The notes under the pieces: generated by a model
What the model saw: only the letters and a program-made list of their open reading frames with translations
Databases searched by the model: none
What the model was told of the DNA's origin: nothing
Position numbers and translations under genes: made by a program
In this document: positions 1-8,709 of the stretch, piece by piece
Layout of the letters: each line of letters starts with the position of its first letter
How positions within the stretch are numbered: position 1 is the first letter of the stretch
DNA from: Verrucomicrobiota bacterium
Lineage (GTDB): Bacteria; Verrucomicrobiota; Verrucomicrobiia; Opitutales; Opitutaceae
Direction of reading: 5' to 3'
DNA: 64,000 nt
Assembly (NCBI GenBank): GCA_016222805.1
Contig: JACRQG010000022.1
Coordinates: 132,760-196,759, forward strand

Positions 1-171
1 GGCCGCGATGGTCGGGCTGCCCCGCCGGCGCAGCGGTTTCCCCACCGCGCCTCGGCCTCGGGTCGTATGGGAACACACCGCTCCCCTTCTCCCGGCGGGC
101 CGGGGCCTGGGATGCGCTTGGGCGCACATTTCTTCTGAATAAGGGATTGAGGGTTCCGGGATCCGCGCGCC
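1..171. other. Non-coding left edge
   Basis: No convincing coding sequence was found here. This is the leader of the glycosyltransferase that starts at 172. No clear promoter boxes or Shine-Dalgarno sequence are visible, and the gene to the left lies outside the window. Confidence 0.4.
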
Positions 172-1230
172 ATGCTGTCGCCCAGCCCGCGGGTGATGTC
201 TTCCCCTTCGTCCCAGAATCCCTCCCTAGCTGGTCCGGCTCCGCCACGGCTCAGCGTGGTCATTCCCACGTTCAATTGCCTGGCGCTCACCCAGGCGATG
301 TTCGCGAGCTTGCAGGCCACCGTTTCGCCCCGGATCCGCCACGAGATCATCTTTGTCGACGACGGGAGCACGGATGACACCCGCGCCTGGCTGCGGGCCC
401 TCCACGCCGGCGCCGCCCCGCCCCATCCGGGCCGCACTGCCCTGCGATTGCTGTTCAACGAGCGCAATCTCGGTTACGCCGCGAGCAACAACCGCGGAGC
501 CGCCGCGGCATCCGGAGAACTGCTCGCGCTGCTCAACAACGATCTCATCCTGCGCTGGCGCTGGCTGGAACCGATCCTCGCCATCCACGATGAGCTCGGC
601 TCGCGCGCCGGCCTGGTCGGCAACCTCCAGCGCAACGCCAGCAGCGGTGAACTGGATCACGCGGGCCTGGATCTCACGCCCGCCGGCAAGCCCTACCATC
701 TCCGGCACCTCCCCCCCCTCTGGTGGAGGCTGATCATCCCGATGCAGGTGGTCCCGGCGGTCACCGGCGCGTGCGTCGTCGTTTCCCGGGCCCTGTGGCA
801 GCGGCTCGGCGGCTTCGATGAGGGCTACCGCAACGGCGGTGAGGACATCGACCTGTGCTATCGCGCCCGGGCCGCCGGAAAGATCAACGTCGTCGCGCTG
901 CGGAGCGTGGTCCGCCATCACATCAGTGCCTCCCCCGGGCGGAAGCGGCACGACGAAGCCAATTCCTATCGCCTCGCCCTGCGCTGGCGCCAGGCCATGG
1001 CCCTGGATGCCGCCCGCGCCTGGTGCTGGGAGTTCCTGGCCCGCGGACCGCACTCCAGCAAGTACCGGGCCGCCCTCGCGGCATGCGCCTTCCTCGCCCA
1101 CCTGCGGGACCAGCCGCCGCCGGAGGCCATCGCCGGGGTCGAGGATCGCATGGGAGTCGAGTTCGCGCGCTGGCGGGAGATGTTCGGCGAACGCCCGCCG
1201 GCCGCCGGCGATCTCCTCCGCTCGTCCTGA
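172..1230 (+). CDS. GT2 family glycosyltransferase
   Basis: A 352-residue, probably cytosolic glycosyltransferase that transfers a sugar from a nucleotide donor during surface-glycan assembly. The GT-A fold is shown by the 'SVVIPTFN' strand (about residues 28-35), the donor-binding DDG at 63-65, a NND metal-site motif at 122-124 and the 'GGEDIDLCYR' acceptor/base motif with Glu-Asp at 224-225. This layout is common in O-antigen-type rhamnosyl- or galactosyltransferases, but donor and acceptor cannot be read from sequence. ATG 172 is preceded by no Shine-Dalgarno sequence, and an in-frame Met at codon 9 is an alternative start. The gene converges on the minus-strand GT2 that ends at 1264. Confidence 0.88.
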   Translation: MLSPSPRVMSSPSSQNPSLAGPAPPRLSVVIPTFNCLALTQAMFASLQATVSPRIRHEIIFVDDGSTDDTRAWLRALHAGAAPPHPGRTALRLLFNERNLGYAASNNRGAAAASGELLALLNNDLILRWRWLEPILAIHDELGSRAGLVGNLQRNASSGELDHAGLDLTPAGKPYHLRHLPPLWWRLIIPMQVVPAVTGACVVVSRALWQRLGGFDEGYRNGGEDIDLCYRARAAGKINVVALRSVVRHHISASPGRKRHDEANSYRLALRWRQAMALDAARAWCWEFLARGPHSSKYRAALAACAFLAHLRDQPPPEAIAGVEDRMGVEFARWREMFGERPPAAGDLLRSS

Positions 1231-1263
1231 ACCGGACCTGCCGAGCCGGCCGGACCCGGCGGG

Positions 1264-2211
1264 TCAGCTGCCGCGACCGATCTCCGACACCACCACCTCG
1301 CGCACCACCGACTGCGGACGCTGGTTGACCGTCAGGAACATCCGGCCCAGGTACTCCCCGATCAGGCCCAGCATCACCAACTGGGTCCCGGAGAAAATCA
1401 GCGTCACCGACATCGACCAGCCCCACCCATACTGCGGACCGATTCCGCGATACCACAGCCAGGCAATCGTGCCGAGCGCCGCCAGCCCGAGCGCCGCCAC
1501 CACCAGGCCGAGCAGGGTCGCCACCCGCAGCGGCAGCACCGAAAAATTGATCCAGGCGCTCAGCCAGAGCCGGAGCAGCTTGCCCAGGGTGTAGGTGCTC
1601 TGCCCCGCCTGCCGCGCCTGGTGCTTCACTTCGATCGAGCCGATGCGCTGCGTCACCTGCAGGATCAGGCCATCGAGATACGGGAAAGGTCCCGCGTACC
1701 CGACGACCTGCCGCGCCACGAAGGCCGACACACAGCGGAAGCTGGAGAGGTAAAAGCCCGCCGGCTTGTCCAATGCCCAGTCGGTCATCCGGTTCGTGAA
1801 CCAGCTCCCGAGGTTGCGCCACGCCGCGTGCTGCTTCTCCTCGTAGTGTCCGAAGACGACATCGAGGCCGGTTTCCCTCGCGTGCTGCCAGAGCCGGAGC
1901 GCCTCGGTCGGCGGATTCTGCCCGTCGTCGTCGAGGTTGACGACGTGCGCGCCGCGCGCGTGCCGCCACCCGGTCAGGACGGCGTTGTGCTCTCCGTAGT
2001 TCCGGGCGTGCTCGATCAGCGTGATCGGCACCCGGGCCTGGCGCACCAGTTCCCGCGCCACCCGGCTGGTCGCCTCGCCGCTGCCGTCGTGCACGAGCAC
2101 GATTTCGTGCCCCCCTTCGACCGTGAAGCCCTCGATTTCCCGCACGACTGCCCCGATGGTCTCGGCGCTGTGGTAAAGCGGGATGACAAAACTGAGGGCC
2201 GGTCCGGACAT
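1264..2211 (-). CDS. Polyprenyl-phosphate glycosyltransferase (DPM1/GtrB-like GT2)
   Basis: A 315-residue GT2 enzyme of the dolichyl-phosphate-mannose synthase/GtrB/ArnC type. These proteins load a sugar from a nucleotide donor onto a polyprenyl phosphate at the inner membrane, giving the lipid-linked donor used by GT-C enzymes. The sequence shows 'FVIPLYHSAETI' at the N-terminus, the metal-binding 'NLDDDGQNPP' motif around residues 92-100, and two C-terminal membrane helices (about 229-253 and 266-290), as in GtrB. It is the last gene of the minus-strand run 8503-1264. The polytopic GT-C-like proteins in that run are plausible users of its product; this pairing is inferred. Confidence 0.88.
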   Translation of the reverse strand: MSGPALSFVIPLYHSAETIGAVVREIEGFTVEGGHEIVLVHDGSGEATSRVARELVRQARVPITLIEHARNYGEHNAVLTGWRHARGAHVVNLDDDGQNPPTEALRLWQHARETGLDVVFGHYEEKQHAAWRNLGSWFTNRMTDWALDKPAGFYLSSFRCVSAFVARQVVGYAGPFPYLDGLILQVTQRIGSIEVKHQARQAGQSTYTLGKLLRLWLSAWINFSVLPLRVATLLGLVVAALGLAALGTIAWLWYRGIGPQYGWGWSMSVTLIFSGTQLVMLGLIGEYLGRMFLTVNQRPQSVVREVVVSEIGRGS

Positions 2212-2286
2212 CGCTCCCTATTACCCGGCAATCCCCCGATCGGGGCAAGAACTGCTTTCAGGCCGCGCCGCGAACCGCCGTCTTGG

Positions 2287-3288
2287 TCAGACGTAATGCG
2301 GCAGCTCCTTGCGGTAGTAAGCAACCGTGCGCGCGAGGGCCGTCCGCAGATCCGTCCGGGGACGCCATCCCAGCAGGCGGGCGATCCGCCGGTCGTCCGC
2401 GAAGTAGTCGCCAATGTCGATCTTCCGCCGGTCGCGCGGAAATTCGCGCACCACGAAGGTGCCGCCGCGGTTGATTTCCACCAGCATCTCCGCCAGGCGC
2501 TGCAGGGTCACGCGCGGGGGGCCGCCCAGGTTGAATACTTCGCCGATGGCCCGCGGCCGTGCCGCCGCCAGCAGGAACGCCTCCACCGCATCATCGACAT
2601 AGGTGAAATCCCGGAGCTGTTCGCCGCCCCACACCTCGAAGGGCTCGCCCTCGACCAGCCGCCGGACCCAGACCCCGACGAAGGTCTGCCGAGCATCCTT
2701 CACCCGCATGCGGGGGCCGATGGTGTTGGTCAGCCGCAGGGCCGTGGCTGCGATCCCGTACACCCGGGAGTACAGCAGGTGGAACGACTCGCCCGCGATC
2801 TTGTTGATGCCGTTGACATCGACCGGGCGGAGCGGATGCGCCTCGTCCACCGGCAGGTAGTCGGGTTTCCCGTAGATCTGCCGCGTGCTCGCAAACACGA
2901 TCCGGATCCCCGGATTGTGCGCCCGGCACGCCTCGAGGATCGCGAGCTGCGCCCGACAGTTGATGTCGAGATCCGTCTGCGGATCCGACATCGAATCCAT
3001 ATGGCTCGTCTGGCCCGCCAGATTGAAGAGCAGGTCCTGCCCCCGCACGAGCGCCGGCAGCCGCGGCCAGTCCCGGACATCCGCCACGTGTATGCGCACC
3101 CGCCCGGCGATGCCGGCGAGGTTGCGCCGGTTGCCCCCGTACTCCGGCACCAGGCTGTCGACAATCGTCACCCGCGCTCCTCCGGCCACGAGGGCACGCG
3201 CGAGATTGGAACCGATGAAGCCCAGACCTCCGGTGATCAGGACCCGCCGGCCGGAGAATTCCCGGCAGAGATTGCTCGGTACACCCAT
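2287..3288 (-). CDS. Extended-SDR NAD-dependent epimerase/dehydratase
   Basis: A 333-residue extended short-chain dehydrogenase/reductase, probably acting on a nucleotide sugar. The Rossmann motif GGLGFIG lies at residues 20-26, with an acidic residue in 'VDSL' that fits NAD binding. The usual catalytic YxxxK is not present: the aligned stretch reads N159-G-I-N-K163, so Asn replaces the Tyr while the Lys stays. From memory, the 'VDVNGINK' form recurs in a subfamily of bacterial SDRs, so this is probably a family trait and not decay. Its reaction is therefore uncertain. It lies 34 bases after the 731-residue membrane protein and 75 bases before the GtrB-like gene. Confidence 0.85.
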   Translation of the reverse strand: MGVPSNLCREFSGRRVLITGGLGFIGSNLARALVAGGARVTIVDSLVPEYGGNRRNLAGIAGRVRIHVADVRDWPRLPALVRGQDLLFNLAGQTSHMDSMSDPQTDLDINCRAQLAILEACRAHNPGIRIVFASTRQIYGKPDYLPVDEAHPLRPVDVNGINKIAGESFHLLYSRVYGIAATALRLTNTIGPRMRVKDARQTFVGVWVRRLVEGEPFEVWGGEQLRDFTYVDDAVEAFLLAAARPRAIGEVFNLGGPPRVTLQRLAEMLVEINRGGTFVVREFPRDRRKIDIGDYFADDRRIARLLGWRPRTDLRTALARTVAYYRKELPHYV

Positions 3289-3322
3289 GTGCGCCGAGCA
3301 AACACACCGCGACCCGCGCGCG

Positions 3323-5518
3323 TCAATGCCCGCCTGTGGTGAACTCCATCCGATAAACGCAAAGGGCGACGAACCGCGGGTCCCGGGCTCCGGCCGGCTG
3401 CGCCGGCTCGGCCGAGCGCAGCCGCCAGCGGGAGCGCCCCGGCGGGCACGAGATCGGCCCGAAGCTGACCCGGCCGCGCTCCGCCCCCACGCGCACCGGC
3501 GTGGCCGCCACGCTGCCCTCCGGTCCGATCAGCGAGATCTCGCGCTCCCCGAGGCTCCGGGCCTCGAGCGTCAGGCGCAACACCCGCGCGGCGCCACCGG
3601 GCAGGTCCACCTCGAACCCGGCCTCCTGTGCCGTCCACCGCCAGCGTTCCCCTGCGCCCGGCACAAACTCGTCGCCATGCCACCCCTCCCCGAGGGTCAC
3701 GCGGACCCGCCCGCTGGCGCGCACGTCCGTCAACGAGAAACGCGGGGTGATCCCGCGGAAGCCACCCTCCGGGGGAACGACCGCCACGATTCCGCCCGAA
3801 AGATCCCAGTCGCCCCGCAGCGGTGTGTTCAACCGCCCTTCGTAGGTGTGGCTCTCGAAGAACTGCGCCTTGCGCAGCAGAAACGCGTTGGCCCAGAGCC
3901 GCGACCACATGTCGGGGATGATCAGGTTCACCGACCCGACCTCCGCCATCGCCTCCACGCGCCGCAGCTGCGGCAGCTCGCGATCCACCCGCAAGGGTGC
4001 CTGCGCCAGCGCCCAGATGAACAGGCCGCACGCCGCTAGGTTCAGGACAAACACGCCCGCCCCGGCTCCGACGACGAGCATCCACTCGTGCAGGCGGCGA
4101 CTGCGGCGCAGGGTGACCCACCAGCACAGTGCCGGCAGCAGCAGCGGGTAGAAAACGGCAAACAGCTTGTACGCATCGTAGCTCGCATTGGTGCCCAGCC
4201 GGGTCCCGCGGAATTGCAGGAACAGATAACCCGCCAGCACCGGCACCGCGAAGGCCACCGGCACCCAGCCGGCTCGCCGCCGCTGCCCCACGGTGCGCAA
4301 CAGCGCCCAGACGAGCAGGCCGACAAAAATCGCCGACAGGGCCCACCGCAACCCCGGCACGGGCCACGCGGACAAGTCCGGACCGCGCACCAACCCGAGC
4401 CAACCCTCCGCGGTCAGAGCGGGTATCTTCCACCCAAAGTCGAAGGTCTGCAGCAGGGCCAGCCGATCCGCGAGACCGGCCACGCGCTCCCAGAACACCG
4501 CGCCGGTCGCCGCCAGCGGCCAGAGCATCCAGCCGCACCACTCAATGCCCCGCCGCCAGGCTCGCCGCCACACCGCCAGCCCGCCGACGCAGGCCACCAC
4601 CGGCACCAGGCAGACGATGCCGAAGAAGTTGTAGCTGCCGAGAATCAGCCAGTAACCGACCCCGAGGAGGCCAGCCAGGGCGAAGCCGCGCCGGGCTCCG
4701 ATCCGGCCGCGCCACAACGCCATCCCCGCCCAGGTCAGCAAGGCCACCGCCTGGGCCGCCAGCAGCTGGCCCGGGGCGACATGGGCATAGGCATACCATG
4801 GAATCGGACTCACTCCGTAGATCCCGGCCAGCACGAGACTCACTCCACCGCTGTAGCCAAGCACCGCCCGGCTTACCCAGAACACCAGCGGCAGGCTCCC
4901 GGCCAGCAGCACGGCGGTCACCAGCATCGTCACCTCGTGCGGGCCGCACCCGAGCACCGATCCGTGCAGCGCGATCAGCGCCGAAGGCGTGAAGTGGTTC
5001 AACCGGATCCAATAGTCGAAGAAGTTGTCGACCGACAACACGCGGACGACTTCGGTCAGCCCGAGAAAACCTGTCCGGTCCGTGCGGGCGAATTCCTGCA
5101 GTACCCGCGCCCCGGCGGCGTAGTCCGCGGCATCGCAGCTCCCGAGCGAGACCGTGGTCAACCCGCCACCCGCGATCATCAGCGGCAGCGCCAGCAGCGC
5201 CAGGCTCGCCCCCATCGCCGCCCACACGAGGCCGAAACGCTCGACGTCCAGGCGGAGCCGCCGCCACCCGTGGCGCCCCCACGCCAGCGCGAGCAGCCCG
5301 CCCGGCACCGCTTCGGCCAGCCAGACATAGGAGTTCGTCCCCGGCCAGCCCGCCTTGGCTCCCCACCACACCACCGCCGATTGCAGCGCCAGGCCCGTCG
5401 GCACGACGACCACTGGCCAGAAGCGGTGCCAGGGACGCGGCATGAGCAGGAGCGCCGCGCCCGCGCCCCAGAACCAGACGTGCAGCAGCACCGCGCCGGC
5501 GACAAGGGCATGGTTCAT
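3323..5518 (-). CDS. Large polytopic GT-C-like membrane protein with C-terminal beta-rich domain
   Basis: A 731-residue protein with many hydrophobic helices through about residue 500, followed by a soluble tail. The topology resembles GT-C glycosyltransferases, which use polyprenyl-linked sugars on the outer face of the inner membrane, but no diagnostic catalytic motif was recognised. The tail, from a 'GWHGDEF' motif (around base 3680) through 'RWRWT' to 'DPRFVALCVYRMEF', is patterned like a beta-sandwich and resembles the tails of the membrane proteins at 6353 and 21469. It sits 18 bases after the methyltransferase gene and 34 bases before the SDR gene, so an operon is likely. Function is unknown beyond probable glycan transfer. 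Confidence 0.72.
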   Translation of the reverse strand: MNHALVAGAVLLHVWFWGAGAALLLMPRPWHRFWPVVVVPTGLALQSAVVWWGAKAGWPGTNSYVWLAEAVPGGLLALAWGRHGWRRLRLDVERFGLVWAAMGASLALLALPLMIAGGGLTTVSLGSCDAADYAAGARVLQEFARTDRTGFLGLTEVVRVLSVDNFFDYWIRLNHFTPSALIALHGSVLGCGPHEVTMLVTAVLLAGSLPLVFWVSRAVLGYSGGVSLVLAGIYGVSPIPWYAYAHVAPGQLLAAQAVALLTWAGMALWRGRIGARRGFALAGLLGVGYWLILGSYNFFGIVCLVPVVACVGGLAVWRRAWRRGIEWCGWMLWPLAATGAVFWERVAGLADRLALLQTFDFGWKIPALTAEGWLGLVRGPDLSAWPVPGLRWALSAIFVGLLVWALLRTVGQRRRAGWVPVAFAVPVLAGYLFLQFRGTRLGTNASYDAYKLFAVFYPLLLPALCWWVTLRRSRRLHEWMLVVGAGAGVFVLNLAACGLFIWALAQAPLRVDRELPQLRRVEAMAEVGSVNLIIPDMWSRLWANAFLLRKAQFFESHTYEGRLNTPLRGDWDLSGGIVAVVPPEGGFRGITPRFSLTDVRASGRVRVTLGEGWHGDEFVPGAGERWRWTAQEAGFEVDLPGGAARVLRLTLEARSLGEREISLIGPEGSVAATPVRVGAERGRVSFGPISCPPGRSRWRLRSAEPAQPAGARDPRFVALCVYRMEFTTGGH

Positions 5519-5536
5519 CTCAAGGGTGGCGGCCTT

Positions 5537-6316
5537 TCACCCGCGATTCCCGTGGCCACCGCCCGGCTCGACGCGTGGCCCCGGCGGCTTGCGCCCGCAG
5601 CCCGACACCGAGGTCCCCCAGGCCCAGGTTCCCCCGCCGCGCATCCAGGCGTGCTCGAGGGCCATCAGCCCGCCGAAAAACCGGTCCACCACGCGCGGAT
5701 ATTCCTTCACGTCACTGGTGTCCGCCGGCGTCCGGAACAGCTTCCGCTTCGCCCAGACCACCGGAAACGGCAGGGCATTCCAGTGCGTGGTCGCAATCCC
5801 GCCGAAGCCGGCGTCCCGCAACAACGCCGCAATCTCCGGCCGCGTGTAGCGGTGCTTCGTCTGGCACGAGTCGTCATGGTACGACCACATCCACATGTAG
5901 GCCGGGACGTTCACGAAGAGCACGCCGCCCGGGCGGAGCACGCGGAAGAACTCCGCCATCGCCACGCCGGGATGATCCACCTGGCAAATCACGTCCGCTG
6001 ACACCACCGCATCGAAACTCCCCGCGGCGAACGGCAGCTCCGTGATCGAGGCGACCCGCAGGTCCACGTCGGGCCCGCACCGCCGCCGCGCGAGATCACA
6101 GGCGATGGGCATGAAGTCGATGCCCGCGTATCGCCACTCCGGATGCGCCGCCCGCAGGCGCAGGATCAGCCCGCCGGTGCCGCACCCGGCGTCGAGCACC
6201 GCCGCCCCCGGGGCCAGCGCCGGCGCCAGCGCGCGGGCCACATGCGCATGGAGGGAGCGGAAGTACCACATCCGGTCCTCCACCTCGGCGAGCTTCAGGT
6301 ATTCGTCGGTGTTCAT
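5537..6316 (-). CDS. Class I SAM-dependent methyltransferase
   Basis: A 259-residue methyltransferase of the Methyltransf_11/UbiE-like type. SAM-binding motif I 'VLDAGCGTGG' is followed by an acidic residue in 'GIDFMP', then 'SFDAVVSADV' and 'VLRPGGVLFVNVP'. Proteins of this kind in glycan clusters often O-methylate sugars or lipids; the substrate here is unknown. I chose the ATG at 6316 ('MNTDEYLKLAEVEDRMWYF'), because that N-terminus is typical of the family; a GTG eight codons upstream (6340) is possible. It lies between the 716-residue membrane-protein gene (36 bases upstream) and the 731-residue one (18 bases downstream), all on the minus strand. Confidence 0.85.
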   Translation of the reverse strand: MNTDEYLKLAEVEDRMWYFRSLHAHVARALAPALAPGAAVLDAGCGTGGLILRLRAAHPEWRYAGIDFMPIACDLARRRCGPDVDLRVASITELPFAAGSFDAVVSADVICQVDHPGVAMAEFFRVLRPGGVLFVNVPAYMWMWSYHDDSCQTKHRYTRPEIAALLRDAGFGGIATTHWNALPFPVVWAKRKLFRTPADTSDVKEYPRVVDRFFGGLMALEHAWMRGGGTWAWGTSVSGCGRKPPGPRVEPGGGHGNRG

Positions 6317-6352
6317 GCGCCACCTCCACACCGCCACCACCCGCCCGGAATT

Positions 6353-8503
6353 TCAACGCCCATTGTCGACCGGCAGCAGCGTCGGCGGCAGGGACACCAT
6401 GCGGATCGAGGCGTCCTCCAGCCCGAAGCTCCGCAGTTGGTTCCGCCCCTGGCCCTGCCGGCTGGCCGGCACCGAGGAACTCAGGTGGAACACGTTGACG
6501 CCCGGAGCGAGTTCCACCGCCGGCAGCAGCATTTCCACGGGCTCGGCGGCGATCCCCACGCGACCGAGTTCGCTCCGGCCCAGGTGCACCACCACCTCCC
6601 GGGGTGACACCGCCACCAGGGCGAGTCGGATTCGCACCGTGATGGGACCGTCGTGGGGGTTGAAGTACGACAACACCGCCCGGTCGTCGGCCCACCGCAC
6701 GCCCCGATCCGGCCGCAGCTGCCAGCCCTGGCCATAGGTGAGGAACCGGCCCAGCGGCAGCTTGCCCGGCATCGCAGGCTGCAAGCGCACCACCACCTGG
6801 TTGCCCAGGGTACCGTGCCAGATCTCGTGGTAACCGAGGGCGTCCAGTTCCCGCAGGAGTTTCTCGGCGCGATCCTCGTATCCCTTGCGATTGAGATAGA
6901 GCGCCGCAAAGCCGTAGCTCTCGAGCCGGCGCACCAGCGTTTCGGTCGGGACGTTTTCCAGGTCCCGCTGCCACCGGCTGCGCGCCCGGTATTTCGCGGC
7001 GCCGTAGCTGAAGCGGAGCCCCGTGGTGACGAGATAGGGCCGGAAATGCTCGTAGTCGGCGAGGCGGAAGGGCGGCACGACCTCGGGAAACCCGAGTACC
7101 GGCAACTGGAAGACCATGGCCCCGGGCGGCAGTGCCGCCTCGAGTTCAGCCCCGAGCCGCCGGTCGGAGGCAACCTCCCGGGCGATCTGGGCCCGTTTTT
7201 CGGCCGGGACCGGCCGGGGCAACTGGTCCGCCAACCCCAGCGCTGCCATCGCCAGAGCCGCCGCCAGCCGCCACCCCGCCGGCCAGCGCGCAGTCAGCCG
7301 CGACAGCCGCACCACGAGGAAGAACAGCACGATGGCCGACACGAAGACCGCCACCCGATTGGTGGCCCGGAAGAGTTGGAACCCGGCAAAAAAGGCCAGA
7401 ATGTTGGTCACCCCGCCGACGCTCGAATAGGCCAGCAACCACCCGGCCGACAACGCCTGCCCGGGCAGCGGCTGGCGCCGGAGGAGCCGCTGGGCCGTGA
7501 CCGCCAGCAGCCACCCGAAGCCCACAATGCCGAAGACCCCGAGATAGGGCAGGAAGGCCTCGCCGCGCCAGTCGGACCAGCGTTGATAGCGATGCCCCAG
7601 GAACGCGAAAAGATCCCAGCGATGAAACTCCGGCGGGATGAACATCTCCACCGGTTTCAACGCGTAGCGCTCGGTGCCCCCGTAGTTGCGCATCAGCAGG
7701 GGCAGTCCCTCGGGTTCCTGCACATGGATCCAGACCTCGGCGTTGGTGACAAAGAAGGCCGCCAGGGCGACGAACCCGGCCACCACGCCGACCTGGAGAT
7801 TCTCCCTGCGCTGCTGGCCGCACCACTGCGCGAGGAGCGCCCAGACCAGCAGTTGGCCCCAAAAGAGCAGCAAGTAGGGATTGGCGCACCCCAGGGCCAG
7901 CCCTGCCCCCACACACACGAGCGCCCCCGGACTTCGCCACTGGAGCCGACGGCTCTTGGCCACGAGCCACGTCGCCAGCAAGCCCAGCGGTACGGTCCAG
8001 GAGAAGACAAAGGAGAAATGCGCCAGCCCGCGATGGAACGTGTGGTAGGTGTAGGCGAAGAGCAGCGCGCCCGCCCACGCCCACTCCCAGCGCACCCGCA
8101 GCCAGCGCGCCGCGAAATAGAAGGCCAGCGCCGACGAAACCTGAGCCAGCAGCAGGCCCACATTGGACGCCGCGAAGACCCCGACGACGCACGCGAGGCC
8201 GCCCAGCAGCAGCATCAGCGGCTTGTCCGGGGTCGGGTAGGCGTTCCAGTGCGCGCCGAACGGAGCGCCCAGCCGCTCGATCACCTGCGGCGCGAGGGGC
8301 CAGGTGTCCCCTTCGGCCGCGGCCTTGATCCGTGCCAGGATTTCGTTCGCATCGCCGACATAGTCGGTCGGCAGCGCCCAGTCGGCCAACGTCCAGCGCT
8401 CGTAGTGCGCCGCCCACACCAGTGCCGTGACAAGCACGAGCAGGGCGACGCGCACAGGCGCCCCCAATTTGGCCAGGAGGGTTTTCAGGGAAGGTTTGGA
8501 CAC
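6353..8503 (-). CDS. Large polytopic membrane protein with C-terminal beta-rich domain
   Basis: About 716 residues if translation begins at GTG 8503 ('VSKPSLKTLL'). A longer frame back to 8635 adds 44 residues of non-membrane character, which I left out. The first membrane segment ('VRVALLVLVTALVW') follows directly, then an exposed loop containing 'YVGDANEI', and about ten more helices. The C-terminal portion has an extracytoplasmic-looking segment and, from 'GQGWQLRP…VRWAD' (about base 6740), a beta-rich tail like that of the 731-residue protein. It is probably a GT-C glycosyltransferase or glycan-modifying protein. It is the first gene of the minus-strand run and is divergent from the GT4 gene at 8710 across about 206 bases. 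Confidence 0.68.
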   Translation of the reverse strand: MSKPSLKTLLAKLGAPVRVALLVLVTALVWAAHYERWTLADWALPTDYVGDANEILARIKAAAEGDTWPLAPQVIERLGAPFGAHWNAYPTPDKPLMLLLGGLACVVGVFAASNVGLLLAQVSSALAFYFAARWLRVRWEWAWAGALLFAYTYHTFHRGLAHFSFVFSWTVPLGLLATWLVAKSRRLQWRSPGALVCVGAGLALGCANPYLLLFWGQLLVWALLAQWCGQQRRENLQVGVVAGFVALAAFFVTNAEVWIHVQEPEGLPLLMRNYGGTERYALKPVEMFIPPEFHRWDLFAFLGHRYQRWSDWRGEAFLPYLGVFGIVGFGWLLAVTAQRLLRRQPLPGQALSAGWLLAYSSVGGVTNILAFFAGFQLFRATNRVAVFVSAIVLFFLVVRLSRLTARWPAGWRLAAALAMAALGLADQLPRPVPAEKRAQIAREVASDRRLGAELEAALPPGAMVFQLPVLGFPEVVPPFRLADYEHFRPYLVTTGLRFSYGAAKYRARSRWQRDLENVPTETLVRRLESYGFAALYLNRKGYEDRAEKLLRELDALGYHEIWHGTLGNQVVVRLQPAMPGKLPLGRFLTYGQGWQLRPDRGVRWADDRAVLSYFNPHDGPITVRIRLALVAVSPREVVVHLGRSELGRVGIAAEPVEMLLPAVELAPGVNVFHLSSSVPASRQGQGRNQLRSFGLEDASIRMVSLPPTLLPVDNGR

Positions 8504-8709
8504 GCCGGGACCGAGGGCCGGCCGGTTTCGCAGCAGACAACCCTGAGCACAACGTTCCCGGGGGTTCGCGCAAGCCGCCAGTTGGGTTCGCCGGTAACCT
8601 TCGCCGCCCGCCCCCGTCCCACCCGCTGCCGGCAAACCCGACCCTAGTCCTTCCTCCGGCCGCAGAAAGTTTTGCCATACCCACCGTCGCCGCCTTCGCT
8701 CCCCCCGTC

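Noticed and set aside
4088-6001. Very long plus-strand open frame opposite the membrane proteins and methyltransferase
   Set aside because: It is rich in Arg, Pro, Gln and His, has no domain and mirrors the high-GC codon pattern of the minus-strand genes.
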